This document shows, one piece after another, positions 11,881-25,439 of a stretch of DNA of 64,000 bases. Below the pieces are notes generated by a model. That model saw only the letters and a list, made by a program, of their open reading frames with translations, did no database searches and had not been told where the DNA came from. Location: positions 16,618,760 to 16,682,759 of the forward strand of contig CM055191.1 in assembly GCA_029224185.1 (NCBI GenBank), given 5' to 3'. The DNA comes from Karalla daura (taxonomy: Eukaryota > Chordata > Actinopteri > Chaetodontiformes > Leiognathidae). How positions within the stretch are numbered: position 1 is the stretch's first letter; every line of letters starts with the position of its first letter. Position numbers and translations under genes: made by a program.

Positions 11881-13059
11881 ATGGCTGCTGACACCCACTT
11901 AGGCAGGGGGGAGGATGTGTGTGAGTAAGTGTGTGTGTTTGAAGGATTGTGTGTGTGTGTGCGCGCGCATGCCTAAAATATTTGTGCCTGTGTCCCCAAT
12001 ATGTGTTCACCTTCTCATATGAGTGTGTTTGCATACTTGTGTTCTTTTGTGTGCATGCATATATTGATGTGTGTGTGCATGTGTGCGTGCGGTGTGCGCA
12101 CACGCGTGCGTGTGTCCATAAGCAGTCAACATATGGGAGGTGGATGGATAGCTGCAGGCTCAGTGATAGGGTATTGTTGGTGTTAGAAGAAAGAAAGGGA
12201 AAAGAGCTTATTATTACAATGGCAGAGTCAATGTCAAGAAGAGCTGCACTGACCTTTTCAAGTCTTTGCCTAGCAACTATTAAAAAAATGTATCAAGGCG
12301 GGGGATGGTGTGTGTGCGTGTGTGTTGGCGTCCACGTGGCAGCGTGCACATTGGTATGTGTGCGTAAGACTCAGAGGTAGTGACATGAAGCAGCCGCTAA
12401 AAGCTAAGGTTAATGGATTGACTGTTACCTGTTCTTGAGGCTTAACATTGGCCTGTACACAAGGGGAATCATCCACGGCTGCTTCAACAGCCTCAGCGCT
12501 GTGGCTGGAAGGCTAAATTAACAGAGCAGTGGCGTGTTTGTTTTAGGAATTTTGGGGGGTTTATCTCAGTCAAGGATACAAGGTCGAGACACAGTCTTTA
12601 ATCACTGTACCTCACAGTGATGGCTTTATCCCGGGGTGGTGGGTGGTGCTTTCACTTTATGCTGTGTACACAGAGGACATAATCCGAGGAAACACATCAG
12701 CTTTGCCTCACACTCAATCTTCTAAGACTGCAAATTGGGAAAAAAAAAAGAAAATCTTCCATACATCTAATTGGTCGATGGCACCTTAAAAACAAGACGG
12801 TATCCACTACGTTTTAGTGCAAAGTAGTTGGGTTGGATTTTTAGAACATAGGGGACGTGAAGATAAAAAAGACATTAAAGCTTGGTAGATACCACTCTGC
12901 CACATATATGATTTTACACTACAACTTCGCAAAAGAAAGAAGGAAGTCATTGGTGCACTGCAGTGGTGTGATATTGATTTACATACATATTTTTCTTCCT
13001 CAAGTCCTCAGGTCTCACAACACATCAAATATGGCCAAGAAGGAGTATGTGCATGCAGT
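11881..13059. other. non-coding, TG-rich then unique
   Basis: Irregular TG sequence (11920-12120) and TG near 12308-12330 give cysteine-rich ORFs that are not genes. 12380-13050 has nothing notable. Confidence 0.6.
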
Positions 13060-13172
13060 ATGATGCACTCGTGACATGTCCAGGGTGTATATCCTAACTT
13101 TCACCATATGTTTGAGCCAGCAGACCTCTGTGACACCACTGGCTAAAAAGCAGGTAAGATATTGGACAGGAT
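13060..13172 (+). repeat. tRNA-SINE-like fish repeat, copy 4 (3' part)
   Basis: TGATGCACTCGTGACATGTC, CAGGGTGTATATCCTAACTT, AGCCAGCAGACCTCTGTGAC and GGTAAGATATTGGACAGG correspond to the last third of the family. Confidence 0.7.
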
Positions 13173-14999
13173 TTTGATTTAATGAAAATGTAATTACGAA
13201 TAGACAATAAAAGAATTAAGACACCATGCCTCTCAAATTCAATGTCTGATTACTCTGACAAGCCATTGTCATAGTGTATACTGACAAGACAAGTGTTACC
13301 CGGGCAGAAACATTTGTACAGGCATTTTTTTTACACTGAAACTCTGTCAGTATTCAGTAATACTGATTTTATGTCTGACCACATTGTTACCTCTAAGTGT
13401 TGCAATATTGAAGGTTGCATTATAAAGTAGCCCTTCTACATTAACGACATCTTTATTCCACAATGCTTTTCCCATTCCTCTTCATCAGAGCAGCCAGGCA
13501 AACCGTTTCACACCAGCTCGCTCCATACCAACTGCCTTCCACTGATAAATGAGAGGATTAGTGACTGGTACACTTTATTAAAAAGTAATAACAATTTTTG
13601 TTGGCATCCTTCACGTGGTAAGGAGTGCCATGAATCACAGGATATTGGCTGTCTGTATCTGATGAATGCATCGTTTTCCAGCCGAGGAGTTATTTAGTAG
13701 CGGCTATTAATTTAAATCACATTTATCTCCCCCCTCCAGCTCGGGATGGGGGAAACACAAGCTCTGCAGTGGAGGGAGCACAGAGAGCAAGCAATAAGAC
13801 TTTGCACAAGCCACATCGAGGTATTAGATTAAGGCTTTTTTTTTCTTCTGTACACCTACATTAACAACTCTGGATTTTGATACCGCTATTTGATAGTATT
13901 TGTGTAGAGAAAAAATTTAATGAATGGGAATTTAATGTCTGACATTTAATGATGACTTTGTGCAGAGTTACTGCTGTAGCTGTACTGTAGAATTATAGTT
14001 CTACAGATGTAAAAGGCACAGTTCCCCTTGCCTCCTATGTACTTGACATAACTCAATATCTTATTAAACATTATGATAGATTAGGTACCATAAAAATACA
14101 CAATGACATTTGAAAAATGGTAGATTTGAATCATGCTGAAGTGAATTTATGTTGACTGACTTTTCATCACTGAGTTGGGTCAAGGCAAGATGTAATCGGT
14201 TATCAACTGCCCAAAGACATGTTTATTATCTTAGAAACAGCAGATACATAAATGATGCTTGACTTGTAATATATCTGTTTCTCTTACACTTCTAATTTCT
14301 GGAATTACTTCTAATATCTGGAGATATATTTTTCAAAAGATCATATAACCCTAATGAGCTGAATTACCACACGTTGTGTAGTGCGTCATGTCTGGAGTCC
14401 ACAGCCTCCGTCTATGTTTGATATCGCTCACTCACAAGATCATGTCATGAAACGTTGGTGGTCCCTCATTTCCTTTTTCCTCTAAAAGGGTTTGAAGGCT
14501 ATCCAAACATAGAATGCAGAGCTCATGTAAACACATAACATCCTTTGCGAGACATATCAATTATTTAAAAAAATAACAATGTTCCAAAGACTGAATGTGG
14601 CCATGGCAAGTAGGATTTAGAGGAGGGCACACCTGAGTGTACTGCACAAAGTGAATTGTCCAGAAAAGACTTAAACATTAAACTTTAAAATGTCTTGCTA
14701 TGATCTACGTTGATCATGCTGTGTTTACAAGAGGCTAACTGTGTCTTTTGAGGTACAAATATCAGGACTTTGTTCTCTTCATCACAGCTGCGTTTAACTT
14801 TGCATGAACCCAATCACTAGTACTTAAAGTTACTCGTACTTTATCATAAGAATCCGCTGAACAATAAATTAGCCCTTTATTCTGCTTGGTACAATACACG
14901 ATTTGAGCAAAGCTGACATTTACAGCTTGGATAAAAAGGTAATACAGCCGATGATGTGTGGGTGTAAGACTGTGCTGAAGTTGACTATTAGTGAAAATA
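13173..14999. other. non-coding; one conserved-looking block
   Basis: 13610-13735 (GTAAGGAGTGCCATGAATCA, GATGAATGCATCGTTTTCC, GGCTATTAATTTAAATCACA) stands out. A short inverted repeat CTGTAGAA/TTCTACAG lies near 13985-14006. The remainder is AT-rich with nothing seen. Confidence 0.45.
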
Positions 15000-15215
15000 A
15001 CTTCTGGGTGACCTTAAAGCTGAGGGGCCACAGACCAAATTACCAGGTCCCTCATAAACAAGCCCATAGTCGTATTTAGTCTGGCTTAAACTTAATTAAA
15101 TAGGCAGATAGGAGCATTTAAGCTGGAAATGTGTGCACCTTCGGCCTAAGTATACGTCATATTTGCTTAACCTTCCTGTGGACTCCAAAGGTGCGCCTGG
15201 TAATTGAAGCATAAC
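15000..15215. promoter_or_regulatory. candidate conserved non-coding element
   Basis: Repeat-free block with ACCAAATTACCAGGTCCCTC, CTTAAACTTAATTAAATAGG, GGAGCATTTAAGCTGGAAAT, GTATACGTCATATTTGC and GTGCGCCTGGTAATTGAAGC. Composition and motif density resemble a developmental enhancer. Confidence 0.45.
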
Positions 15216-17908
15216 AGAATTAGGTTACAAATGTCTAACAGAGCTCAGTGTGTACAGTAGAAGCCCATACACCACTCAGCTTAGCACATGTTTTCATTTA
15301 ATTAGTTTTTCATTTGGCCATGAACGCCATGTGTCACTGTGGGCAAACAAGATGGGGTGGAGGATTTTTTGCGTTCGGCAGTGCAATCCAAATGTATCCA
15401 CTCCTAGTTTCTGCAGTCCTTATTCGACAAAAAATATGAAAAAAGACATGATATTTGTGAGCATTAAACAGGGATTATAGCTGCCTCTGTCACTGACTAC
15501 CATGTTAACCTTGAAAGAAATCAACAGCTGATTTTTTTAAATGTCATCTACATTTATCTATTGATTAAAACTGCTTAGACATTTCCTGAATCTGTTGCGT
15601 CCTCGTCTGTATGATCTTGACAGTTAAACATTGTTTTGAACCCCCTCCTCTCTTCCCACACAGACACCTGAGTAAGCGCGTCAAAAGTGAAGCTCAAAGA
15701 AGTCTGAAATGCTAAAAGCTAAGGTATGGCAGGCTCTGAAGTGCTATTGATCTTTTTTTTTATCTTTGCTGTTGAGGAGGAATGCATCTCCCCTGTCAAC
15801 CTCTTTTGCCTTGAATTTTCTCTGCATGCAAACACAGCAGCAGCTCCCTGAGCTGAGCTTGTACAAAGACACCTTTAGTTTGTTGTTAAAACCTCCAAAG
15901 CTGCATACTTTTTTTTTTAATTCACTTCACTTGCAAAGTTAACATGATGACAAAGACTGAAAAGATGATCAACAAGTAAGTGCATATTTAAAGAATGTTA
16001 GGCCTGCATACTGGTGGGATTGCATCGTAATATCTGAGTGTTGTGTTACTGCTTGCCTGACTGTACACTCCCAAATATTTATTTCATGTGGTTTGTCACC
16101 ATGTGGCTGATTCACCAAGTCAACACAATCAGGAAATAAAACGAGATAAACAGCAGAGGTAGCCTTATTTCCACCATAACTTTGGAAAAAAAAAGTTGAC
16201 TTTTTGATACTCGGAGAGGATTCCGTGGGACATTGGTGATATGTATCTGCATTCTCATCGTTCTGTCACTCTGTCCCGATGATTAATGTAGCAGAGTTTG
16301 ACAGAATTCCAAGCCTTGTGTCCCTCCTGGGCAAGGAGTGATAATCTGCCTGCTCCAGGCAGCTCTCGAGTGGGAAGGGAGGTTGCGTCAGGCCTCCTGT
16401 CCCAGGTGAAGAGCCCCAGGGGTCGGTGTGTAGAGCCTGGAGGCTGCCCAGGTGTTCGTGGTTATTACTGACTGTGTGTCCCAGCTGGGGAGTGAGCAGC
16501 ACAAATATCAGTGAGTGTAATGTTTGCGTTCTGTCAGGTTGTGCTCTCAGTCTGTCACGTTTGCCTGACTGACTCGCTGCCTCGTGCTCTTGTCCTTCCT
16601 GACTTTTCACACAAAGAGACAGACAGACTGACACTTTTTTTTTAAAGTAATGTTCAACATGACATTTTTGTAACGTTGGCTGTTGAGAAGCATTAGTCTC
16701 CAACCTGATTGTCTGTGGGTTTCCAAACCTTTTGTGAAGTTCCTTTGTGTATGTATGAGCAAATATTTCAACAGCAGTCAACCAGCCAACCATTTGTTGT
16801 GAAAATTACTCACCATTCTCAGATTAACTGACTCCCATTATTGGCATAGTTTGAAATTGAAATTGAACGCAGTGCTTCTGTTTCTGCACAGCAAAGGAAC
16901 GAAAGCTGGCACAGAGGCAGCATAATTTCTAGGGCGCAAAGCCAACACTAGATGGCTGCAGATAATGCTGAAAAGGAGCTAATGATACGCTCACACTGTA
17001 GGCAGAGTGACAGAGAGCCAGAGTGAGGTGCAGATGTGAGAAGAGACGGGGGAGTGGATGCAGCAGCAGAGACTGCAGGGAGAGATTAAAGGTGAACAGA
17101 GGAGAACTTCAAATATGTATATTTTTATTTCCTGTGATACAATGATATTATTACATGTATATTTACATGCTAGTTTGTGTGCTGAAATGAAAAAAAAGGC
17201 ATGTCATGTCTTGCATTATTACATGCGGTCATACAGTTATAGTCGTTATAGTCATTGCATCAGTCTGAATCCAAGGAGTGACTCAACCTCAACAGTTCTT
17301 ACAATGTGATGGAAAGAGCAACTGGAGAATAAAACTGATTTGTATCTATTTTATTTGTTTTCATATGTACAAAAAAATCAAAAATCACCCCAATGACAAT
17401 TTCAAAGTATTTGTTAATTATCTGTTTCTTAAAGTGCAGTCCACCATAATGTTAAGCATAAATGTACCCTCATAATTATTGTCCTTTATTTTCCTCAAAG
17501 GGTACAGTGACTCCACTTTTGAGGTTTACTATGTGCATATTGCACATGCAATTATTAATCCTTTAATCCTCTATATACAGAATCACAAACAGGACAAAAT
17601 AAAGCACCAGTAAGAAGTAAGACATGCCTGTGAGCAGCAATATTTCAAATGAGAATATAGTAATGTTTCTGGGTCAAAATGGGTGGTATACATCTCTTTG
17701 TCTATGAAAAGATTAAGCTATTTCACAATCAATAGAGCAGTCAGAATACATTTTTATTGGGTGCATTACACCGCAAATGAATTGTAGCGCTTGGTAAAAG
17801 CCAATTGGATAGGTGATGGAATATCTGTGAACGTGTGTCTGACAATTGGTTATATTTCCAGAACATGTAGATTAATGGTGTTCACAGCGTGCCACATCTT
17901 AGGCATTC

Positions 17909-17910
<2 letters not shown>
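15216..17910. other. non-coding, no gene seen
   Basis: Unique sequence with T runs near 15750 and 15910. 16260-16460 is GC-richer and low in repeats and might be conserved. The 175-residue reverse ORF over 16266-16793 has no domain I recognise and a composition that fits chance. AT-rich from 17100. Confidence 0.55.

Positions 17911-17952
<42 letters not shown>
17911..17952. repeat. (CA)n microsatellite
   Basis: About 20 uninterrupted CA units. Confidence 0.97.
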
Positions 17953-17956
<4 letters not shown>

Positions 17957-20900
17957 TTTTACACACTTCATTTTGCACTATACAGCACTCAAAGAAGGCT
18001 GCTGCAAGGGGGATAACAAGAGTCATTGATTCTCTCTAAAAGGTGAAAAGAGGATCATAATCTCATAAAATGGGGGGAAGTCTTGAATGTAGTTTAAATA
18101 TGTTCTCAGAGCCTCTGAAATATTTATCACTTTCAGAATGCAATTGCTGCATTTGAAAGTGCATTTAGGAGTTTATAGCATTTTTCCCGGAAAGCTGCTG
18201 TGGGAATAAATGAGAAAGTGGGGAATATAAAGGCTACGTCTTTATCACGAATGGCTCAGACAGACTTATTAAGGTCTGCAATGGCATGTACAGTGGTGGA
18301 GACTCTTGTCTGAGGCGCAGATCACAGCATGCGCATCAGCACAGAGATTGGTCATATAAACTGGGGGATATAAGTAATGAAATATATTTTCATGGTTTTG
18401 TGTTATTTATGCTCTGTGATTTCAGACAGACTATCTCCATTATTGAGATAAAGAGGCTGGTTAAAATATAGGTATGCTCTTCAATAAAAAGAAAAAAAAG
18501 AGCACTCCTTCCCCTTCACACATCTGTAACAAAACTGTTGTCCAGGCAATCAACCAACACAAGTAATTTCAGATTATTATTTAGATACACTGGGCAGAGC
18601 CTCTGGTGAGGCAATAAGATTCATGTAAATGTCGTGTATGGAAATGATCAAGTATGTGGAAGTAAATGGACTTAAACTTCACACACTTTACTAATTTCTA
18701 ATCTCCACTTATAATTCCCAAACACTATCAACATGTGCACTTGGCTCCTTCAATCACAGCAACACGAGCAAGATGTCTGGAAAGCTGTAATTGAAATTAT
18801 CCAGCCAGATGAGTGGAGCAACCTGACTGACAGAATGAGGGAGGAAACTCATTTTAAGCTATGTGGTCACACTAGCTAGCGAATATTTTTCTTCCTGTTT
18901 TGAATATGAAATGTATGCTCATGATGGCAGCTCAGGAACAGATTTGAATGTAGGTGCATGTGAAAATAATTCAACAAGAAGTCTTTGTCACGCAACAATT
19001 AATTTGACATGTAAAACCTTTTCCTTGGTTACAGGAGTGAACCACAGTTTAAAGTAATTAAAAAATGTGCTGAATTGTAGACAGCAAATGGTACTCTTGT
19101 AATTTCTAAGGTTTTTCTCCTTATTTGAGAGACTAAGACATCTTTGTATAAAGAAATGGTTGATAAAAATCAATGATACCGCTAACTTAATTAGCAACAC
19201 CAAGAATTATTTTTGTTTACTTTTCAGTCTGACCATCCCTCTGTGTGGCCAGCCTCTTCAAATGTTTTATCACCAACAAATGGGTTACTATGTGACCTAC
19301 TACCAACATAGTTGCAGATATTTTGCGTTGCTCTCCAAATCCTGAACTGTTTAATCACTCTCAGCAAATTTCTCTTCCTGAGTTCAACAATATCGTATCT
19401 CACATGCATTCCTCTTTAGACATTTTCCTTTCCCCATTTCACTCCAGGAAGAGGTCATACTGCAAATGGCACAAACTTGCTACACATTACTCGTGGCAGT
19501 TTTTCTCGTCCATATAAGTATATTAAGTAAGCCAGCATTCAGCCTTTATTAATAAAAGCTTCCATGCAATTGTACACCTACATCTAACCTTCTTAATCCA
19601 AAGTTGTTCTTAGAGTCACTTCTTAGAGAACCTTTTCTCAACCGGGAATATTTTAATAAATACTTGTCACCTTATTGATTTATACTGATATTAAATATTG
19701 TTCATTTTGTTTTTAAAAAGACAGCCAAAATCAGTGTCACAGGGATCAAACCTTTGACCTATTTTGTTTTACCGCGATTTGCTCATTGAGAAATATATAG
19801 AGTTGTCGCAGAGCGACTCATTTACAAATCCTCTTCTCTTTGTCCTCACAAGACCGTTTGTCTTTGCTTCCCCTCTTAAGTGTAAAGTCAGATTTTTCAC
19901 ATCTTAATACTCAAATACCGTACAGCCGTAAACATAATCAGACACACTTTTTAAGTTCCAAGAAAACATCCCTTCACATTTCTTTCATGCAGAACTGGAA
20001 ACTACAGTTCATGTTTGTTTTTTTATGTCCTTTATGAATACTAGCTTCCTGCCAAACAAAGAACAGTTTCTATTTGGCCCATGATCAGATATCACTCGAT
20101 AGGCTGCGAACAATCAGATTGGCTGACATACATGCTCTTTGAGGGCGGCCTAACAATCTACATACAATAACTCTCCGTGAGTTAAATTAGACTCTCCCTA
20201 AATGGGAATTTGATTCTTATTTCAGAACTTCAGAGGCATGTTCATTACATTGGCAAACAACATCCGGCAATGAGTGATCTGACATCGACAGGCTTTGTTG
20301 TTACAAAAATGCAAATACTCACAATGCAGAATGGGTGCAAACACAGAGGCAGTGTGCATCCCTCCTTTCAGTTCAAATTAAGGAGAAGGCAAAGAAAAGT
20401 GGTTCCATGGGGACATGTTATCCTCTTCTCTGAGTTTATCTGGGTAAAGAAATTATTGGAGCAGCTGCTTTTAGACGAAAATAAACAGAATTATAAAGAG
20501 AATGTGATAAAACTGTTTGGGTGATACATCAATGCATCATTAGGCTTCAAAAACAAAGTTTTGGTGGTTAATTACTGTACTTCACTCTCTATAAATTGTT
20601 CCAGCAGTATTGAGAGTTTCTCCCAAACAAACATTTCATTCCCTGAAAAAAAACACTGTTGTTCTATCGCCGCTCCAACATGGACTAACGCCAGAGAAAG
20701 TAAAAACTTCCTGTGACCTGGGATCTTCTCTTTCTAGTGACATTAACCCAGTGCTGACATTTGGCGTCAGCCATACATATTTACAGGTCTTGAGATATGA
20801 GTGACCCACACTAATGAACTTGCCATCAATATTTTACTGATTAGTCATAAAATATTTACAGTTGAATGCTGATGATCCAGCTGTTGGTCTCTGAAGTATT

Positions 20901-21368
20901 AAGTGCACTATTATACATGGAGATTTTATGTGCAGCAGATCATTGTAAGAAATATCTGAATGTATTGATGAATTCTGAGTTGGAACTGAAAGAGATTGTT
21001 CAACATCACATTGTTTTCTTTCAATGGGAGACATTTTTGGTCCAGTTTTGACTATTTTTGAAAGTCACTTTCAACATGAGGGGACAGAACATTTTGTATT
21101 AGTTCTGTATTCAGGCAGAAATAATACTACAGGGAACAATGTATTTATCTCCTGATGTTGGAAGCAAGGCTCCTCCAGGGCTGGCCTGAGGCCTGAGTAC
21201 CAGGGAACAGGACAGGGACTCCCTTGTTACAGTACTGTTAGCATATTCAGGGGACAAACACGCCACAGATGAACAGTTATTTATGGATGTAGCAGAACTT
21301 TCTCTTGCGTACATAACTTTTTCATCATTGAGATATTAGCTTAACTGAATCACATTTTTACAAGATAT
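17953..21368. other. non-coding, AT-rich; one conserved-looking block
   Basis: 18065-18310 (CATAAAATGGGGGGAAGTCT, TGAAATATTTATCACTTTCA, GGAGTTTATAGCATTTTTCC, CTTATTAAGGTCTGCAATGG) looks enhancer-like. 20090-20210 is a weaker candidate. Short ORFs elsewhere have no known homology. Confidence 0.5.
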
Positions 21369-21672
21369 CGGCCGTCCACCCATTTATTTTCTTTCTCTTT
21401 CTCTTGCTTTCTCTTTCTCTTTTGGTCTGTCCATCACAGGGAACTTACACACCATTCACTATCACACTCACATCAAAGGGCAATATAGAGTCTCCAACAG
21501 ACCTGCACATACATGTTTTTCAGACTGTGTTAAGAAACCACAGTACTTGGAGAAAACCCATGTTCACATTGTTGAGAAAATCTTACAGAGGGCCCCTTGG
21601 CCTGATTAGAAGTCAAACCTGGGACCCTTTTGCCATTAGGCACTGGTGCTTATCACCATCTACCATGTACCT
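21369..21672 (-). repeat. tRNA-SINE-like fish repeat, copy 5
   Basis: Reverse copy: GTCCATCACAGGGAACTTAC, CCATTCACTATCACACTCAC, ATAGAGTCTCCAACAGACC, TACATGTTTTTCAGACTGTG, TTGGAGAAAACCCATGTTCA and AGTCAAACCTGGGACC. A CTTT-rich stretch at about 21390-21422 replaces part of the tail. Confidence 0.78.
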
Positions 21673-21929
21673 GCGTCAAAACATTCTGATGGAATCTCCT
21701 CATTGGGTTGTTGATGATCTGTAGGTCTTAAATCACTTATTATTCTTGGTTCACATTTTACTATTTAGTTTGGAAAAAATTCTTTCACAATTTAATACAA
21801 AATGTCAACAGCAATATTTAAGTACGCATGGTGATTGTAGAGGTTAACTCTACTCTTTTTTTTTTCCCCTATCCATTCACATGATTATTCTGTTAATGGC
21901 CCACGTGGCTCTTACAGGCACACACAAAC

Positions 21930-22330
21930 CTTTCCTACTTCACACTTGGCTGCCTAGAGAGATAGGGAAACTGCCTTAATTCATCATCACGGGACTCCTA
22001 TCATGCCCTGCGGCATAATAATATAGTATGCATATGACCTATGTTAATTAATGATAAATTCTTTAATATTAACATGCTATGGTCAAGGTAAACGGGGATC
22101 AGAGTTAATTTAATTAAGTGCATGGCTTCATGTTCCTGTGGTTATGTTTCAGTGGTTTCATTTAATTCTGGGTTGCTCATTGCCCATTATTTCATGCCAC
22201 CTCTGTGGTCGGTCATCATCACTTGGAAAAGAAAGACGGGAAAGTTAAAAAAAAAAAAAAAGATAATTAGCATTAATAGCAGGAGGAGTTCCTGGAAACC
22301 TTTGCTTAATGAAACTATCATCTAAGGGAG
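21930..22330. promoter_or_regulatory. candidate conserved non-coding element
   Basis: Contains GCATAATAATATAGTATGCA, TATGTTAATTAATGATAAAT, TTAATATTAACATGCTATGG, CAAGGTAAACGGGGATCAGA, GTTAATTTAATTAAGTGCAT and, after an A run at 22246-22261, ATAATTAGCATTAATAGCAG. Very dense in TAAT cores, free of repeats apart from the A run. Confidence 0.47.
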
Positions 22331-24281
22331 CAGTGTTCATAATTTACCTCAGGCCCGCTGACACTGTAACTGTAAAATGTGGTTAAAAAATTTGATTAAA
22401 TCAGTTGATATTTTTGTATTGACAAAACATTGTTAATTTGTCTAATTCTTAAAAATTTTTAGACCATGTCAGTTTTGAAATATGATTTGTTCATTTGACA
22501 TGAAAGGTCGAGCTGCCCAAACTGTTCAAACCACATTACTGCGAGGTTTGACAATGACATTAGTACATGATGAAAATGTGCCTTGGTCATTAACACAAGC
22601 TACTATGAGTCCTGGATGTTTCTTTTAATAATAGAATAACAACAAGCAAAATTAAAGCTGGTATAAGACTGAGTCTCTTAAAATTTAAAACCATTGCTGT
22701 GAGCAGCCTTAAATTTTGTCTTTATGCAAACTACAAAAGTGCAACCTTTTCAACTTCAACATGATATCTGTTCAGTTGAGGTGATCCGTATCACAATCTG
22801 TTTTAGCACATAAGCCTCAATGAAGTACATTTGTATTAATAAAAGCACTCATTAATGGTTCTACTTTGAAATCCTGTGTTGTACTGTGATATTGTTGGCT
22901 TTCATGCCTGATTAATCAGTGCCTGTTCTACATAAAAGAAAATAAAAAATTTAACATTGTGATTGTATGAATGTATGAACCCACATCAAAAAGATTAATA
23001 GTCATTATTATTTATGGTGAAATAAACTGTACATTCCAAGATATATGAGGTACAGTAAGATATATGATAATAGACATATGATAATAGTTTGATGTTACCA
23101 CTTTTTGTAGGATTCATCATTGAGACTAGACATAAAATAATAAAAATAAAATTCTCTTTGTATCTTGTACCCACTTTTTATCAGTCAAACCTTCCTAAAA
23201 TGATATTGGGAGTCAAATAGGAACCAACCAGTCTTTTTTCCCTTGTGTCTTTTTCTCCTGAGGCATCTCCTCAAGCAATTCCAGCCAACAACTCTCTTGG
23301 CGCCAATGCAGACTGCGGATTTTACACTACATTTCTCCACGACATGGTCTTGACTTGACATGGCTTGAATTAGTTTTTTGTTAAGTTAAAATTTTGTCAA
23401 AATCCCACCCCGAATAATCCCTTCTGACTCAAGGGACCTGTTTTTGCTTTTGACATTTGCACATTTTGGGTAGAAACAAGATGGTTCTGCTCGAGAGATC
23501 AAGATGACTGAACCAAACGTCTTTCTTTCTTCCACCTCTTTCCAGGGTGATGCTTGAGACGAGAACGACGGCTAATTCCTATTAGTCATGAGAGGTTACA
23601 TGAATGATCCTTTAAGCCAGGTGAGGAGAGAGAAGGACAACGCTGATATTCCGACACAGGGTTTAGTTTCCAGACCATCTCATGTTTTCTCTACGTCATG
23701 TTAACAGTGCTATTTGATACGTCGGGCAAAGTAGACATATTCATTACAAACAACTAGTACAGCTTCTAACACCCCTAGCTAAGATCCAGGCCTAGGTAAT
23801 GGAGCAGGGAGAGGCAGAGGATGTCTTGTTGTTGTCTAAGCACTGTCATTATAACATTTAAAGGACAAAATAGGATTGCATGACTCGGTTGGGCATGGTT
23901 ACAGCATCGGCCATTTTACATAGAATACCTGTCGAAGACTCATAATACAGACCCGCAGGGATCAAGTTGCATATTACATAGGAAGCTGCAGGATGTGGGA
24001 CCATTTCTAAGGAAGGGCTTAACTTAATTTAAGTTTTTCATATCAGTGCAAACTAGGCCAGGGATGGCGACAGTTATGACACATGACACATCCTTTCATT
24101 TACAGCAACATCCAGGGGGCCAAGCCAACGTGAATTGTGAGATGGTCCCTGTTTCCCAGTCGGACCAAGGGCCATTTCTTTGCACCATCTCTCCTTGTCT
24201 CTCATTGTCTGAATGGGGTTTTCTCTTGGTTCTGTGGTTTATACTTCAATCCAAAGGCTCCAAGGCTTAGCATGAGAGCAC
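22331..24281. other. non-coding, AT-rich, no gene seen
   Basis: Unique AT-rich sequence. ATATGATAATAG occurs twice at about 23063-23089 as a small tandem repeat. 23560-24000 is more balanced. Nothing coding recognised. Confidence 0.55.
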
Positions 24282-24452
24282 ATGGTGTGTGTGCCCTAAA
24301 ATGAACTAGTGACCTGTCCAGGGTATATTCAATGTCTTTGCTAAATGTATGTTTGAGATAGGTACCAACAGAACTACCACCATCCTCCCCAACCCCTGAC
24401 ATTGTTGGGTACAATTCGAGTACAAAGCATGTAAGATAATGAATGGATAGAT
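24282..24452 (+). repeat. tRNA-SINE-like fish repeat, copy 6 (3' part)
   Basis: TGTGTGTGCCCT, ACTAGTGACCTGTCCAGGGT, then the tail TGTAAGATAATGAATGGATA. Confidence 0.72.
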
Positions 24453-25439
24453 ATAAAAGCAAATAAAAAAGCAATAAAACGTATTTTTTTTACCCTCTTA
24501 CAATGGACATTAAAATGCTCTTTATGTCATTGTGGTATTTAATAATCAATCACATAGATTTTTCCACCTACTTTTGTTATTTTCTACCATACTGCGAAAG
24601 GAATCAAGAGCCAAACAAGTTAAAACAATTACTCATGCTCATTGAAAGCGGTGATATAGCAGCATATTTTCTCTCTCTGTCGCTGCCTCTGTGAAAACTG
24701 CATTTGTGCATATCTATGCATGGTTGGTCAGCCACATAGATGCTCATCTGTGTCTTTCATCAACTTGACAGCTTTTTCTCCTCAGAAAGATAACATTTAT
24801 TATAAGCGTAAGCAATACATATTGGCCCAGAGTAAGTTTGTGGCACATTCCCGCACCTCATAATCACGGCTGTCTGCGGTTAAGTATCCCACATGATCTA
24901 TTGACTCCATTTTTATTCACTGCATTTCTACCATGGTAGGTAGTGGGAGTCAGTTAAGCACAGCATGCAGAGTAGCCATAATTCATAAAAAAGCAGGGAA
25001 TTAGATAATAAGATGTCTACATCACCACGTACTCGGTGATTAATCAGATCTAGTTGTTAGGTGACATGGATATGTGTATTCAGATGCTAATAATTCTACA
25101 TGTATGTGCTATACGATGCAATAGCATTACGTTTTTTTGTAATGCTCATGTACTTTGAACATTTTTGCAGCTGCTCCAAGTACAAGATTAAAAATATATT
25201 AATAGTGATTTTTAAAAAAATGAGGGATGATTTTAGTTATAATTGTGAAAGAGTGCAAAACATACATAATAGTGTGCAAGAGACATCTAACTGTTTAGTG
25301 TGGTTCTCATTGTGAGCAGCCTGGGTTAAGCTTCATCATAATCATCCTTCTTTTGTGTTTGTTGAATATGTAAATCATGTCTTATGAGAGCTGAACCTAC
25401 AGTGAAGACAAATAAAGAAAAGATGGGAAAAAATACAGA
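24453..25439. other. non-coding; possible conserved stretch
   Basis: 24790-25060 (CATAATCACGGCTGTCTGCG, CACATGATCTATTGACTCC, GGTGATTAATCAGATCTAG) has enhancer-like texture. Otherwise AT-rich with short ORFs only. Confidence 0.45.

Noticed and set aside
16266..16793. 175-residue reverse ORF
   Set aside because: No recognisable domain, mixed composition, no splice or start support; likely chance.
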